From: Actinomortierella ambigua
Lineage: Eukaryota > Mortierellomycota > Mortierellomycetes > Mortierellales > Mortierellaceae
Direction of reading: 5' to 3'
Length of the DNA: 26,266 bases
Assembly (NCBI GenBank): GCA_016098155.1
Contig: JAAAJB010000506.1
Location: 1 to 26,266 of the forward strand
The notes under the pieces were generated by a model, which worked only from the letters and a program-made list of their open reading frames with translations, was not told the origin of the DNA and ran no database searches. Positions within the stretch are counted from its first letter, which is position 1. Every line of letters starts with the position of its first letter. Shown here piece by piece: positions 1 through 10,200 of this stretch. Both the position numbers and the translations under genes were made by a program.

Positions 1-379
1 TGGCTGTCTTGAGATCTCGGTGGAGGATGTCGCATCGATGGATGTACTCGAGACCTCGAGCGACCTCGTGAGCAATACGGTTCTTGGTGGGCCAGTCTGT
101 CACCTCGCCTCGAGCGATCGCTCCAGCGAGACTGCCTTTCTCGGCAAGGTCCATGAGGAGATAGGTCCGACCCTGGTGCTCCAGGGTCTCAAAGTACTGG
201 ATGATGTACCTGTGGCGGAGTCTTCCCAGGATCTCAATCTCCCTCTCGATGGCGGCATTGGAGAGGTCTGTGTAGGAGGCGAAGCATTCTTTGGCAGCAC
301 ATGGCAGACCCTCTCTCTGAGCACGATAGACGGACCCAAACCCTCCGGAGCCGATTCTGGCGCCGAGGACGAATGTAGA
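1..379 (-). CDS. Protein kinase domain, N-terminal half (partial, cut by window edge)
   Basis: Reading the minus strand from 379 gives a continuous frame with the first half of a Ser/Thr-type protein kinase fold. It has a glycine-rich loop GSGGFGSVY, an ATP-anchoring lysine in CAAKE, a helix C glutamate in IEREIEIL, a hinge-like YLLMDLAEKGSL, and the catalytic loop HRDLKT just before the window ends. All key residues visible are intact, so the protein should be an active kinase; the activation loop and C-lobe lie outside the window. An in-frame TAG ends exactly at 380, inside ttaatag, and a CTAAC branch-point match sits about 40 nt upstream, so 379 is most likely an exon start. A plausible donor (GTATTC) lies at 459, leaving an upstream exon that could begin at the ATG at 477 (M-K-K-K-K-L) or earlier. 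The substrate and pathway cannot be inferred. The catalytic loop is compatible with tyrosine-kinase-like families. A decayed relative lies at about 18.63-18.87 kb. Confidence 0.82.
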
Positions 380-479
380 CTATTAAGAGGAACAGGAGAA
401 AGATGGATGTGGGTCTGTTAGAGAGGAACTTCAGCTGGGCGGTGTCTTAATTTGAATACCAATTTTTTCTTTTTCATGC

Positions 480-2172
480 TGTACCATTGGATGGAGGCTT
501 GATTAGTAATGAGGTGCGAAATGGAGAAGGAGGATTGAAGAAGAACGAGGATGGAGAAGAGGCATCCTTTTCTGAAATGCATTCATCCATGGCAGTGGTT
601 GGAGAACTCACGAAACCTTATTTTCGATATTGTTCCCCTCAGCCCAACGGCTCACCCAATCACAACGTAAAGAGCCACGCCGCCCCGAGATGGTTAGGGG
701 GTTACTCAATGGGCCTCTCTTTCTTTTCTCTCTTTCCCTTTTTCTGTCTCTAGTGGGCAACTAGCTAGGCTGCATGCATTGGTGCCAACACTCTCAGATC
801 TCAAGTTCTAGATAGGAAGGCGGCATCCTGCGCCCTTCTGTGTTCAAAAAAAAAGTCTATAAAGATTCCTCCTTTCTGGCGACCTAGATATCGTAGCATA
901 CATAGGCACGAAGAGCTCAGCTATGAGCGAGAAGCGCACCAACGGTATGCTCTTCGCGATGCAGATTCCCGTCTGGCAACCCTTGCATTGCTTCTGGTTG
1001 ATTCCCACGAAAAGTATGACGTCGGAGAGGAAGGTGAAGTGGAACGAAGGGACGTTGGCAAGCAGGAGATGTCTTGAATTGAAAGGACGGAAAGGCATGT
1101 AAGTTGATTTAGGTTAAAGGGATCCAGCTGGAGAGATTCATTCTTTATCAGAGCTCGAAGAAGTGCGTGAAACTTTATGGACGCTCAGCATTCTTCCCGC
1201 TAACTTTTATATTGAGCAATCTGCCCTCCAATTTTCCGTTTGTGGTTTACCATTCGACTGTAAAGGAGATTGTTTTGTCCCACTCTCCTCCACACTTCGT
1301 TTACACTGGTGGAGGGAAAAAAATGATTGGGAGTCGGGTGCTGCGAGTGCCGCGATGGTGTGGGTCCGCGAGCAAGGGGTCCAGAGTACTGAGAAGAACT
1401 GGTGGGATGTGACCTATCTGGTTAAGTGTCCCTTCGTGATGCAGCGCGTAACGTTCTCCCCAATTTCCTTGATCCAAGCATGCACTGTGCATGATTATAG
1501 AGTCCATGATAACCATAGGTGCTGGGCGAGGCGAGATCTACTATATTGAATACAGCAATCGCTGAGGCAGCCAAGAATTTTAGAGTACCGATGTTCTCTT
1601 TCCATTCGAGTTATCAGCGCCTTGGCATACAGGACATGTAATCGAACAACGCAGGGGCTCTTGAGTAGGTGCAAAGTCACTATAATCTGAATGTCACACC
1701 TCTGATATGAATCGTAGCTGGAAACCAGGGATAGTTGTACTGCCCGTCCGATCTATAGCTCTTGTAGAAGACGGGGAAGCAAAGTGTTTGCTGCTGTTGC
1801 ACATAGGTCGCCACATTGGCTGATTGATCGTGGTTTGTATGCAGTACGCTGAACTGCTCAAAATGAATCGAGTATCTCGGGTATCTCCGTATACTGGTAA
1901 AGATGCAGCTGGGTTGATTGTGCGCCTGCTGCTTACCTGTTTTTAAAGGTTATTCATGGCATCCTGATCTACTTGTGTGTCATGGATCGAAACCGGATTG
2001 CATTTTTTTTAAGTGAATTTTTAATCGTTTTTTAGTAAAAAAGCAAGCATATCCTCTAACACTAAACGATCCACTTCATGATTTTTTCTTCAAAAATAAA
2101 AAGACTACCATAATGATAAAGACTCCCATTCCAAACTAAATAGCTCCTCCTTTCGCAAAAAAAAGTACGCTT
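480..2172. other. Spacer between kinase and ALG1; one ATG-less open frame
   Basis: No gene can be supported here. The short open frames lack family features and mostly start at non-ATG codons. The best candidate is a plus-strand frame at 811-1076 with no ATG. It follows a splice-acceptor-like gttctag and encodes a charged, helix-like stretch (HEELSYEREAHQRYALRDAD) ending in TGA. It might be a terminal exon, a relic or chance. The part from about 1980 to 2172 is AT-rich with several A or T runs, as expected for the 3' flank of the minus-strand ALG1 gene. Confidence 0.4.
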
Positions 2173-4509
2173 CTACTCGTTGACCTGACCGTCCTCCTCC
2201 TCGTCCTCCTCCTCATAGAGCCCATCATCAATATCATAGCCCTCCTGCATGACCAGTCGTGGGTTGATAGTGTACTTTGGGTTCTCGGCAAAGATCTGGG
2301 CATCCGCCCATGTCTTGTCGAGGTTGCGCAACAGCGGCCAAAAGACCATGTTCCAGTTCTCGGACCACCGCACGCGCTGGAACCCGTTCTTGATCACATC
2401 GCGCATCTTCTCGAGCTGCACCTGCTGCTCGGGGTCCTCGGCCACAAAGCCCTTGAACAGTCCCACCAACTGAATACGCAGCTCCGTCGCGTCCTCAAAG
2501 ACAAGACCGTTCGACTTGGCCTGCACCAGCTCCGACAGGGCCTCGTACTTGAACGCACAGACGGGCAACCCGCAGCCAAACATGTCAACAATCTTCATGG
2601 GCAGATCCACGCCCGAGGTCGACTTGTGCAGGCACACACCCAGATCGGCTGAGCCCAACAACAGAGGGTAGTCCTCCGCGGCGAGCCATGCAGTCACAAT
2701 CACGACGTGCTCCAAATCCAACTTGCTAATCTTCTCTTCGTATTGCTGCTTCATGGGTCCCTTGCCGGTGATGACAAACAACAGCTTGGCAAACGCTTTG
2801 CCCTGACCCTTGGCCATGTCATCGTACTGCTTGGCCGCATCCAGCAACAGCGAAAAGTCTTCCTCCTCTGTCCAGCTCGTGCTCGACACAATCAGCGCAG
2901 GGCGGTCAGCACGGAACGTGGCGGGTCCATTGGCAGACTTCTTCTCCGTGAACAAGGTTTGGTGGGCGGCGATCGATGGCAAAAAGGAGCTGTTCAGCGA
3001 CTGTTCCTTGACCAGCTTTTCCAACTTGATTTTGTCCATAAACTAGATTATTTTGGTTTTGTCCAAAGAGAGCGTTAGTCATTGTGTCCACCCAAAAAGT
3101 GAGGGAGGAGAGGAGGAAAGCCTCTAGAGCAAAGCTGGAATGATCCCAACAAGTTTACTGCCCCTACCTCATGGATTTCATCCGCATTCAGGCGGCGGAA
3201 GCTTTCAGGTGCGCGATCATGGAGCGTGGTAACCTTTCCACTAGTGAGAGAGGGAGGGGATAGAGAATACGATTGTTAGATAAAGTAAGAACAAAAAAAA
3301 AAAAAAGGAGCGAGAAAAGAGAGCGACAGTTAACGTTGAAAGAGATTCTTTGCATGGTTCATCCGCTTACCGCTTCTCGTGGATATAGAGCAAATCTCTG
3401 GCCATGGCACGGCTGACGGTGAGATGGATCGTTGCTTTGTAGCCCCAAACCTTCTCATAAATGCGAGTAAACTTGGCGAAGAGAGACTTTTGGCCAAGGC
3501 GCTGAGCGACGATCGATGCACCATAGTTGTGCCAATCGATGACAAGGTGGCGCTGGCGCAACCAATTGACAATCTGGAGAACATGCAGAGTAGGGACTGA
3601 AGGCGGGTTCTTGATAATGTCGATTGTTTCAGTACGCACGTAGAACACCATTAAAGAAGATAACAGAGAGAGAAACGATGAGTAAAAAGAAATAAAAAAG
3701 CTCAACTTTAAGAGTGCTCTGTGTGTTGCTGCTTTGCTCTCTGCTTTTGTTCTTTCCTTGCATAGCATAGGATGGATGACATGACAACGAGTAATACCTG
3801 AACGACAAAGACATCAGGGGCTGCGACTCCAAACATGGCAGCATAAAACAGGCTCCAGGCAAGGAGTGTGGCCTTGATCGGAGCCCAGATGTAGTACACG
3901 ATCTTGGGCATGCCTTCTGAGACACGAGGCAGCTCCCTGAGGTAGTAAGCCTGGAACGACGGATTGTTTGTAAGCTGCTCAGGAAGAGGTGATCCTAAGA
4001 GGGGAAGATCAAAACAGGCAAGTGAGGGAAGGAAGGAAGGAAGGAAGGAGGGGTTTCCATGTGGTTAGCAACAAAAGGTTTTTTGTGTTGTGGTGGTGTT
4101 TAAGGCTGTGCTCGGATATTTTGTCCGTTTTGGATGTAGGTGGCAAGGAGAAGGTGCCGTTGGAAGATAGATCAGCAGATCGATGATAGAACCACATTGT
4201 GGTAATTTCCCTCCATCCATCATCCTGAAGCAGGGGAGAGGGCGAACATGGGCGTCGTGACGAAGAGTGCATACCCTTATAGCCAATGATATCAACGCGG
4301 TAGCCGGCATCCAGCGCACTCTGAGCGTGCAGAAGCATGCGAGGCGAGCGGCCAATGTCACCAAGAACGACGAGACAAAAGCCAGGTCTGCCGAGGTGCG
4401 ACACTTTTGGAGCCTTTGTTGCAAGGTAGCCAATGAATCGGAAGAGGACCATGAAGGCCAGACCGAACATCGCGGCCCGCAAATCGCTCGTGTCCAATCC
4501 GTGGTCCAT
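2173..4509 (-). CDS. ALG1: ALG1, chitobiosyldiphosphodolichol beta-1,4-mannosyltransferase (5 exons)
   Basis: This enzyme adds the first mannose, from GDP-mannose, to GlcNAc2-PP-dolichol on the cytosolic face of the ER in N-glycan precursor assembly. My exon model on the minus strand is 4509-4275, 3994-3798, 3609-3371, 3240-3168 and 3042-2173. All introns are GT..AG (280, 188, 130 and 125 nt), phases agree at every junction, and the product is 537 residues. Family marks are an N-terminal membrane anchor (about 13-30), LGDIGRSPRM (49-58), NPPSVP and VIDWHNYG in exon 3, VSSTSWTEEEDF and ITGKGP in exon 5, and the GT33-type signature LPMKIVDMFGCGLPV (395-409). The start is the only suitable ATG before the anchor. 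The protein is longer than the yeast and human enzymes (about 450-465), partly because of a glutamate-rich tail after residue 520. The gene is divergent from the ZC3HC1-family gene. The acceptor of exon 3 (ttatcaag) is weak but is supported by the conserved NPP motif that follows. Confidence 0.93.
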
Positions 4510-4899
4510 TTCGGGAGGGAGTGGATGAAGAGGGGGTGTGGAGGGGCGAAGATGAGGGACTAAAAGAAAAAAAAAAAAAGTCTGGCAGTTGGGTTGGGAG
4601 CTGAGTGAAAAAGCGGAGAAGGAGAGTTTGGGAGGGCGAGTTTGTGTCCCAGTCGCTTATTTTTTTTCTTCTCTGTTGTTCTCGTCCAATGATCGCCAGA
4701 GATTAATCAGCGTTGATTATTGGGTGACGTGGTTTTTTTTTTGAGTATTGAGTGTGCCTCGTGGAACCAGTGTTGGCATCCCATTGAGCAATTCGGGAAT
4801 CCATTGTCCCATTGACTCCCCGGATAAACGGCTGTCTCTACCTTGGACTCACACACGCCCAAGCATACACCTTCCGCATCCCATCATTGTGTGCACAAT
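4510..4899. promoter_or_regulatory. Divergent promoter region with paired CCAAT boxes and a TGACGTGG site
   Basis: This 390-bp gap separates the ATGs of ALG1 (minus) and the ZC3HC1-family gene (plus). It contains CCAAT on the plus strand at 4686-4690, its complement ATTGG at 4719-4723, and TGACGTGG at 4725-4732, a core typical of bZIP (CRE-like) sites. T-rich tracts at 4660-4668 and 4732-4742 could exclude nucleosomes. Fungal HAP-type complexes bind CCAAT, so joint control of the two genes from this 50-bp cluster is plausible, but that is inference. Confidence 0.45.
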
Positions 4900-6861
4900 A
4901 TGGCATCATCCAGGGAAAAGATTGAAGAGTCGTTTGCATTGCTCAACTCGCTGTGGGCTTCCACGCAGGACGCGTCAAGTTCAGCCTCAACGCGTGGGGG
5001 TGGTGAGAACACTGCTGGGGGTCATGCAGCGATGGCGACATCTCCTGCAGGCAGGAACGGTAGTCGTATCGAACCCGCCGCCTTGCCATCCTCATCACCC
5101 TCGTCGTCGTCCTTATCGATCAAGACCAGTATCTTTCCTCCGACTCAACGAGCTCCTGTGCTGGACAAACTCGCCAGGTTCACAGCAAAACGGCCATCTT
5201 TGAAGGACTCGATCGCTGCTTCGATCACAGCCAGCGCTTCAATTTCAAACCGTGTACCTGGCCAGTCACAGCCTTTTAGCCCCATCACAGCCTCCGCGTC
5301 ATCGTCTTCACCAAGAACCAAACCAAATCGGTACATGCCATGGTCGAGAGAGCAATTTCACGAACGCCTGTCGACTTTTAAGCCCTCAACATGGTTTGAC
5401 AAGCCACAACTCGTCAATCCCGTGGAGTGCGCCAAATACGGATGGGTCAACAAAGGCGACGATCGACTCGAGTGCTTTGGGGGATGCGGCGGTGTGGCCA
5501 TCATGCGAACAGGGATGGGGTCGACCAGCACGACATTAGCGCCAACAGCCAAAGATACCGAGAGCAACCCAGTCTCAGAGGTTGTGCCCAATGATATGGC
5601 CCAAGACGTGCCTCAGGGTGTGGCCCAAGGCGCACTCAAGGATGTGGCCCAGGACGTACCCAAGGATGTCACCCATGATGTTACCCAGGATGTAACACAG
5701 GATGTAACACAGGATGTGCCCCAGGATGAGGCCCTTGCGGTGGTGGGCGAAGACGATATGAGTGATATCGATTTGGACACAGAAGGTAATGATGCGATTT
5801 TCAAGGTACCAGTCGCCCAATGCATTGCTTATTGCACAGCCCTTTATTAACCAATTGTTGATGTGTGTGATGCTTCTCTAGCGTTTGGCCCAAAGTTTCA
5901 CGCTCTACTGACATCGTGTCACACCAAAGCATGCCCATGGAAGAATCACCCTTGCGATGGTAATGGCAGGCGCTTGGGAGTCGTTGAAAGAAGTACCTAA
6001 AAAGCCAAATCTGCAATCACGAAAGTGAAACTGATACATTATTTTGATCATTAGACAACATATACAAGTTCCCGGTGTTGTCCCGAACACAGGCAAGGGA
6101 CGAGTACATGCAGCGGTTGAAATCACTGGCAACGATGAAGGATGATCCGCTCGTGACGAAGATCCATCACCCATTGGTGAGTTGATTTGTGATTTAAGCT
6201 TTCCTGGTGGACAAGTGAAGGAATGTGACTCTGACCTGGGGTAGTTTTCTTTGTGTTCAATAGATGGGCGAAGACTTGGAGGCTCTGAAGACCCTGTTTC
6301 CTGATCAGCCAGAGAACACCACAATATTAGCACTTTTTGGATGGCAGCAAATTCAAAGCGACATACGTGGGAGCAGCATATGGCGTGTCATTGGATGCAA
6401 AGCCTGCCATACACAATGCACATTTTTACCGTCCATGACGGCCTCCACCAATGGCTCACTCGCCGGCATCGATGGCGACCAAGATCATGAGGATGAGGAG
6501 GCCGAGGATGGGTTCCATGTAGCGGGATCTCACAAGTGGTACTGCTACTGGATCGATCCAAAAAGGAGCCACGAGCCAGACACGGAAGGCTGGAGAGTAT
6601 TGCTCAGCGCTCTCATAGGATCCACAAGGCTTGCGAAAAGAGACAGTGCACGGGATCCAACTAGCCATCCCGCCAAAAAACCGCGGTTAGAGGTGGGTCA
6701 TCAGAGTATATTTTGTCTACCAAACAGATGCTTGGCCACAACAGTCGATACTGACACTCCTCGTGCCTCAACCATAACAACACAAATAGCCACGAGAGGC
6801 ACTGGCACAGGTCAGACGGATCATCCGGAGCGGACACACATCTACCAAAAAATCAGTGTAA
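4900..6861 (+). CDS. rsm1: ZC3HC1/NIPA-family C3HC zinc-finger protein (Rsm1-like), 5 exons
   Basis: The family includes human ZC3HC1 (NIPA), fission yeast Rsm1 and budding yeast Pml39: nuclear proteins tied to the nuclear-pore basket, mRNA export and, in animals, mitotic-entry ubiquitination. My exons are 4900-5785, 5882-5959, 6055-6176, 6264-6692 and 6790-6861, giving 528 residues with consistent phases (1,1,0,0). Evidence is YMPWSREQFHERL and VECAKYGW at about 145-185, a cysteine pair at 192 and 196 (LECFGGC), the partner half of the zinc site in exon 2 (SCHTKACPW, 307-315), LALFGW (384-389) of the second domain, HKWYCYWI followed by GWRVLL, and a short helical end (ALAQVRRIIRSG). The start is the ATG at 4900, which has a good context; the open frame extends upstream without another ATG. 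The last intron (6693-6789) was chosen because it restores the conserved C-terminal helix; without it the frame would run to 7100 through poor coding sequence. About 95 residues are inserted between the two halves of the zinc site. Confidence 0.85.
5593..5724 (+). repeat. Coding 12-bp tandem repeat, 11 units (D-V-x-Q)
   Basis: Eleven consecutive 12-nt units in frame with the ZC3HC1-family gene encode a degenerate four-residue repeat of the form Asp-Val-X-Gln/Lys/His (residues about 232-275). The most recent-looking units are the two identical copies gatgtaacacag at 5689-5712; outer units have diverged. The repeat lies in the insert between the two zinc-binding halves of the protein. Confidence 0.9.
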
Positions 6862-7240
6862 ACCATATTGGTGGCGCAAATAAAAACAGTCGCACAAGCC
6901 ACGCGATTTTGTTTACCGATGTTTTTGGAGGAAAAAAAAAAAAGAGGCCGCACCTTGGAAAACGAGCTCTTTGCCCCTCTACTTGCTTCTCATTCTGCAT
7001 TCAGAGCGAGCGCATTGTTCACATTGTGGTTGTTGTTGTTGTTGGCTTTCGTCCTGCTTCTCGGCGTACAACCCGTACTTATCCCTTCCTCCCTCCCTAG
7101 ATACCTTGCAGCATTCGCGACAATAACACCGGTGTTCCTGTTGTTGTTGCTTTTGTTTTAAGCATTCTTTAGACCTATCTTTCCAACTTTTATCCCCCAC
7201 CCCCCTCGCTCTCTCACCTACGCACTCCTGCCTCGTCACC
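6862..7240 (+). promoter_or_regulatory. Spacer and likely promoter/5' leader of the RNA polymerase I subunit gene
   Basis: No gene is seen. The stretch has an ATTGG (inverted CCAAT) at 6869-6873 and an A12 run ending near 6944. From about 6960 to 7240 it becomes strongly pyrimidine-rich, with TTG repeats and C-rich tracts just before the ATG at 7241. CT-rich leaders are common before highly expressed fungal genes. No TATA element is obvious. Confidence 0.35.
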
Positions 7241-10200
7241 ATGAATATCGCTCGCCCCAATGGTACCGAGGTCACTTCGGTGGCTTTCTCCTTCTATGAC
7301 CAAGAGGAGATCAAGGCTATCTCCGTCAAGCAGATCGTCAACCCGGTCCTGTTTGACAACCTCAACCATCCTACAAAGGGCGGTCTTTACGATCCAGCCC
7401 TTGGCCCTTTCTCAAAGAACCACGTGTAAGCATTTGATGACTGTCCACTACACACTTTGCATATAGTAGTGATGCCTACGATTTCTATTAGATACTGACA
7501 TGTACCTTCAAACATGGCTCTCCAACATGATAGCTGCGCGACGTGCTCTCTGGACTACTTCGCCTGCCCGGGTCACTTTGGTCACATTGAACTGCCCGCG
7601 CCTGTCTTCAACCCCATGTTCTTCCCTCAGATGTACCAGATGCTCCGATCGGCATGTATGTTCTGCCACCAGTTCAGAATGTCCAAGGCAGAGGTAAGTT
7701 CCTCCGGCGATCATGAAAGAGAACTGTCTTGCTAGGAGTAGTGGGGTAGCTTCAATTGTGTACTGACCCCCCACTCTTTCTAATTTATAATAGACATCAC
7801 GCTTCATCGCCAAGCTCCAGCTCCTGGCCCGTGGTCACTTCTTGGAATCAAAGGAGATCGATGCCATCTCCGCATCAAAGGATGACGCAGAGAACGACAT
7901 GGAGGTAGATGGCAAGGAGGCAGGTATCAGCGAGGATGCCTATGTCGCCCGCGTGGAGGCTTTTGTGAAGAAAGTTCTGTCGCATCCCGTCGATTCTTCT
8001 CAGAACTACAAGACAACGGTCGTCAATGAGGAGCGGAAACAGGTTATTGCCGATTTCTACCGCAAGGCCTGCCACAAGCGTCGCTGCGAGAACTGTGGAA
8101 GGTGAGTAGTTGATATTAAAAGTGGTACGGTGACTCTTTCATGACGCGACAGGAACAGCAGCTGATATTAATACATCTTCATATGATCGCCTTTTTTTTT
8201 ATCGAATATCCCTAGCTTCTCGCCTACTTTCCGTAAGGATGGCTATGCCAAGATTTTTGAGAAGCCCTTGACCAAGAAGCAGGCAATTTACAATCAGGCT
8301 CAGGGCAAGACCGCCCCTAATGTTCTCGTGGATCCCGCATCGGGCAAGAGGATTAACACTCAGAACAGCGATACAGAGATGGCCGAGGAGTCGGACAACA
8401 CAGAAGATGAGGATGAGGATGAGGATGATAATGCCAACATGTCTTCCTCGTCATCTGATGGCGATGCAAAGAAGGCCAAGGCGGCCAAGGCAGCCAAGGC
8501 TTCCAAGAAGCAGGCAAAGACCAAGACACCAAAGATTCGAAACATTCACGACAGCGACGACGAGGATGCGATGGAACTTAAGGACAACAACAAGTACTTG
8601 ACGCCTCTCCATATCCTCAATACCCTTCGTCGCCTCTTCACCAAAGAGCAAGGCTTGTGCTTCCTTCTCTACGGCTCCAACGGTCCTCAGCTGGCTCGCA
8701 AGGCTCCCAAGACCGCCAAGGCTGACATCTTCTTCCTTCAGGTCCTCCCCGTTGCTCCTACTCGCTTCCGACCTGCCTCTGTCATGGGTGACAAGCTGTT
8801 CGAGAACCCTCAGAACGAGCATCTTGGCAAGATCCTCAACACCTGCGAGCGCTTCCGCGACCTGACCGTACAAGGTGACGAATCTCAAGACAAGGATAAG
8901 AAGCGCCAGACATTCAAGTTTTTGATCGATGCCTGGATTCAGCTGCAGCACGATGTCAACTCGCTGATTGATTCTTCCAAGAACCCCATGGTCCTCCGAG
9001 GTGGCCAGCAACCCCCGGCCGGTATTCGTCAGAGTCTCGAAAAGAAGGAGGGCTTGTTCCGTAAGCACATGATGGGCAAGCGTGTCAACTATGCTGCCCG
9101 TTCCGTCATTTCTCCAGATGTCAACATCGAAACCAACGAGATTGGTATCCCACCCGTCTTTGCTACCAAGCTGACCTTCCCTGAGCCCGTCACCCACTTC
9201 AACGTCAAGGAGATGCGCCGTGCTGTGATCAACGGCCCGACCAAGTGGCCTGGTGCTACCTATGTCCAGCATGAGGATGGAGCCCTGTCGTCTCTGGCCA
9301 ACCTTTCGTTGGAGTCCCGTATTGCACTTGCCAACCAGCTCTTGACACCCCAAGACTCGCATAGCGGTGCCTCGACCACCTCGCCCTACCCTACTCGCAC
9401 CCAGGCCACGAACAAGAAGGTCTACCGTCACCTGCGCAACGGCGATATGCTGCTGCTGAACCGTCAGCCAACGCTCCACAAGCCATCGATCATGGCCCAC
9501 AAGGCTCGCATTCTGCCTGGCGAGCGCACGATTCGTATGCACTATGCCAACTGTAACACCTACAACGCCGATTTCGATGGTGACGAGATGAACGTCCATT
9601 TCCCGCAGAACGAGATTGCCCGTGCTGAGGCCAAGTTGATTGCCAACACCGACTCTCAGTACTTGGTCCCCACCTCGGGCAGTCCTCTTCGCGGTCTGAT
9701 TCAGGACCACGTCGTGGCTGGTGTCTGGATGACCCTCCGTGGCCAGTTCTTCACACGCGAGGAGTACCAGTACCTGTTGTACGGTGCGCTGCGTCCCGAG
9801 GTCGACCATACCGGTGACGGCAAGATCCTGACAGTTCACCCCACGATCATCAAGCCCGTGCAGCTGTGGTCGGGTAAGGACATCATCACGACCATCCTCT
9901 ACAATCTGACGATCAACCGCCCACCATTGAACATGACTTCGAAGGCCCAGGTCAAGGGACAGTACTTTGGACAGTCGGGCGAGGAGGAGTCGATCGTTCA
10001 GATCATGGATGGTGTCTTGGTGACGGGTGTGCTGGACAAGTCTCAGTTTGGTGCCAAATCATTTGGTCTGGTACACAACTGCTACGAGATCTACGGCGGT
10101 GACATTGCGGGTAAGCTGCTGTCGATTCTGTCGCGTCTGTTCACCCGATGGACCCAGCGCTGCGCGTTCACCTGTCGTATGGATGATTTGCGTCTGACCC

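Noticed and set aside
20..421. Plus-strand frame of 133 codons
   Set aside because: It is the antisense shadow of the kinase exon, whose minus-strand frame has intact kinase motifs.
1163..1549. Plus-strand frame of 128 codons
   Set aside because: It starts at GTG rather than ATG, overlaps frames on both strands, and has no recognisable feature.
5815..5850. Read-through of exon 1 of the ZC3HC1-family gene to the stop at 5850
   Set aside because: It would drop the second half of the zinc site and the whole C-terminal domain, both of which follow in properly phased exons.
6693..6727. Alternative last intron of the ZC3HC1-family gene ending at caaacag
   Set aside because: It would be only 35 nt, too short, and would lose the conserved C-terminal helix; the 97-nt intron ending at 6789 has a branch-point match and restores it.
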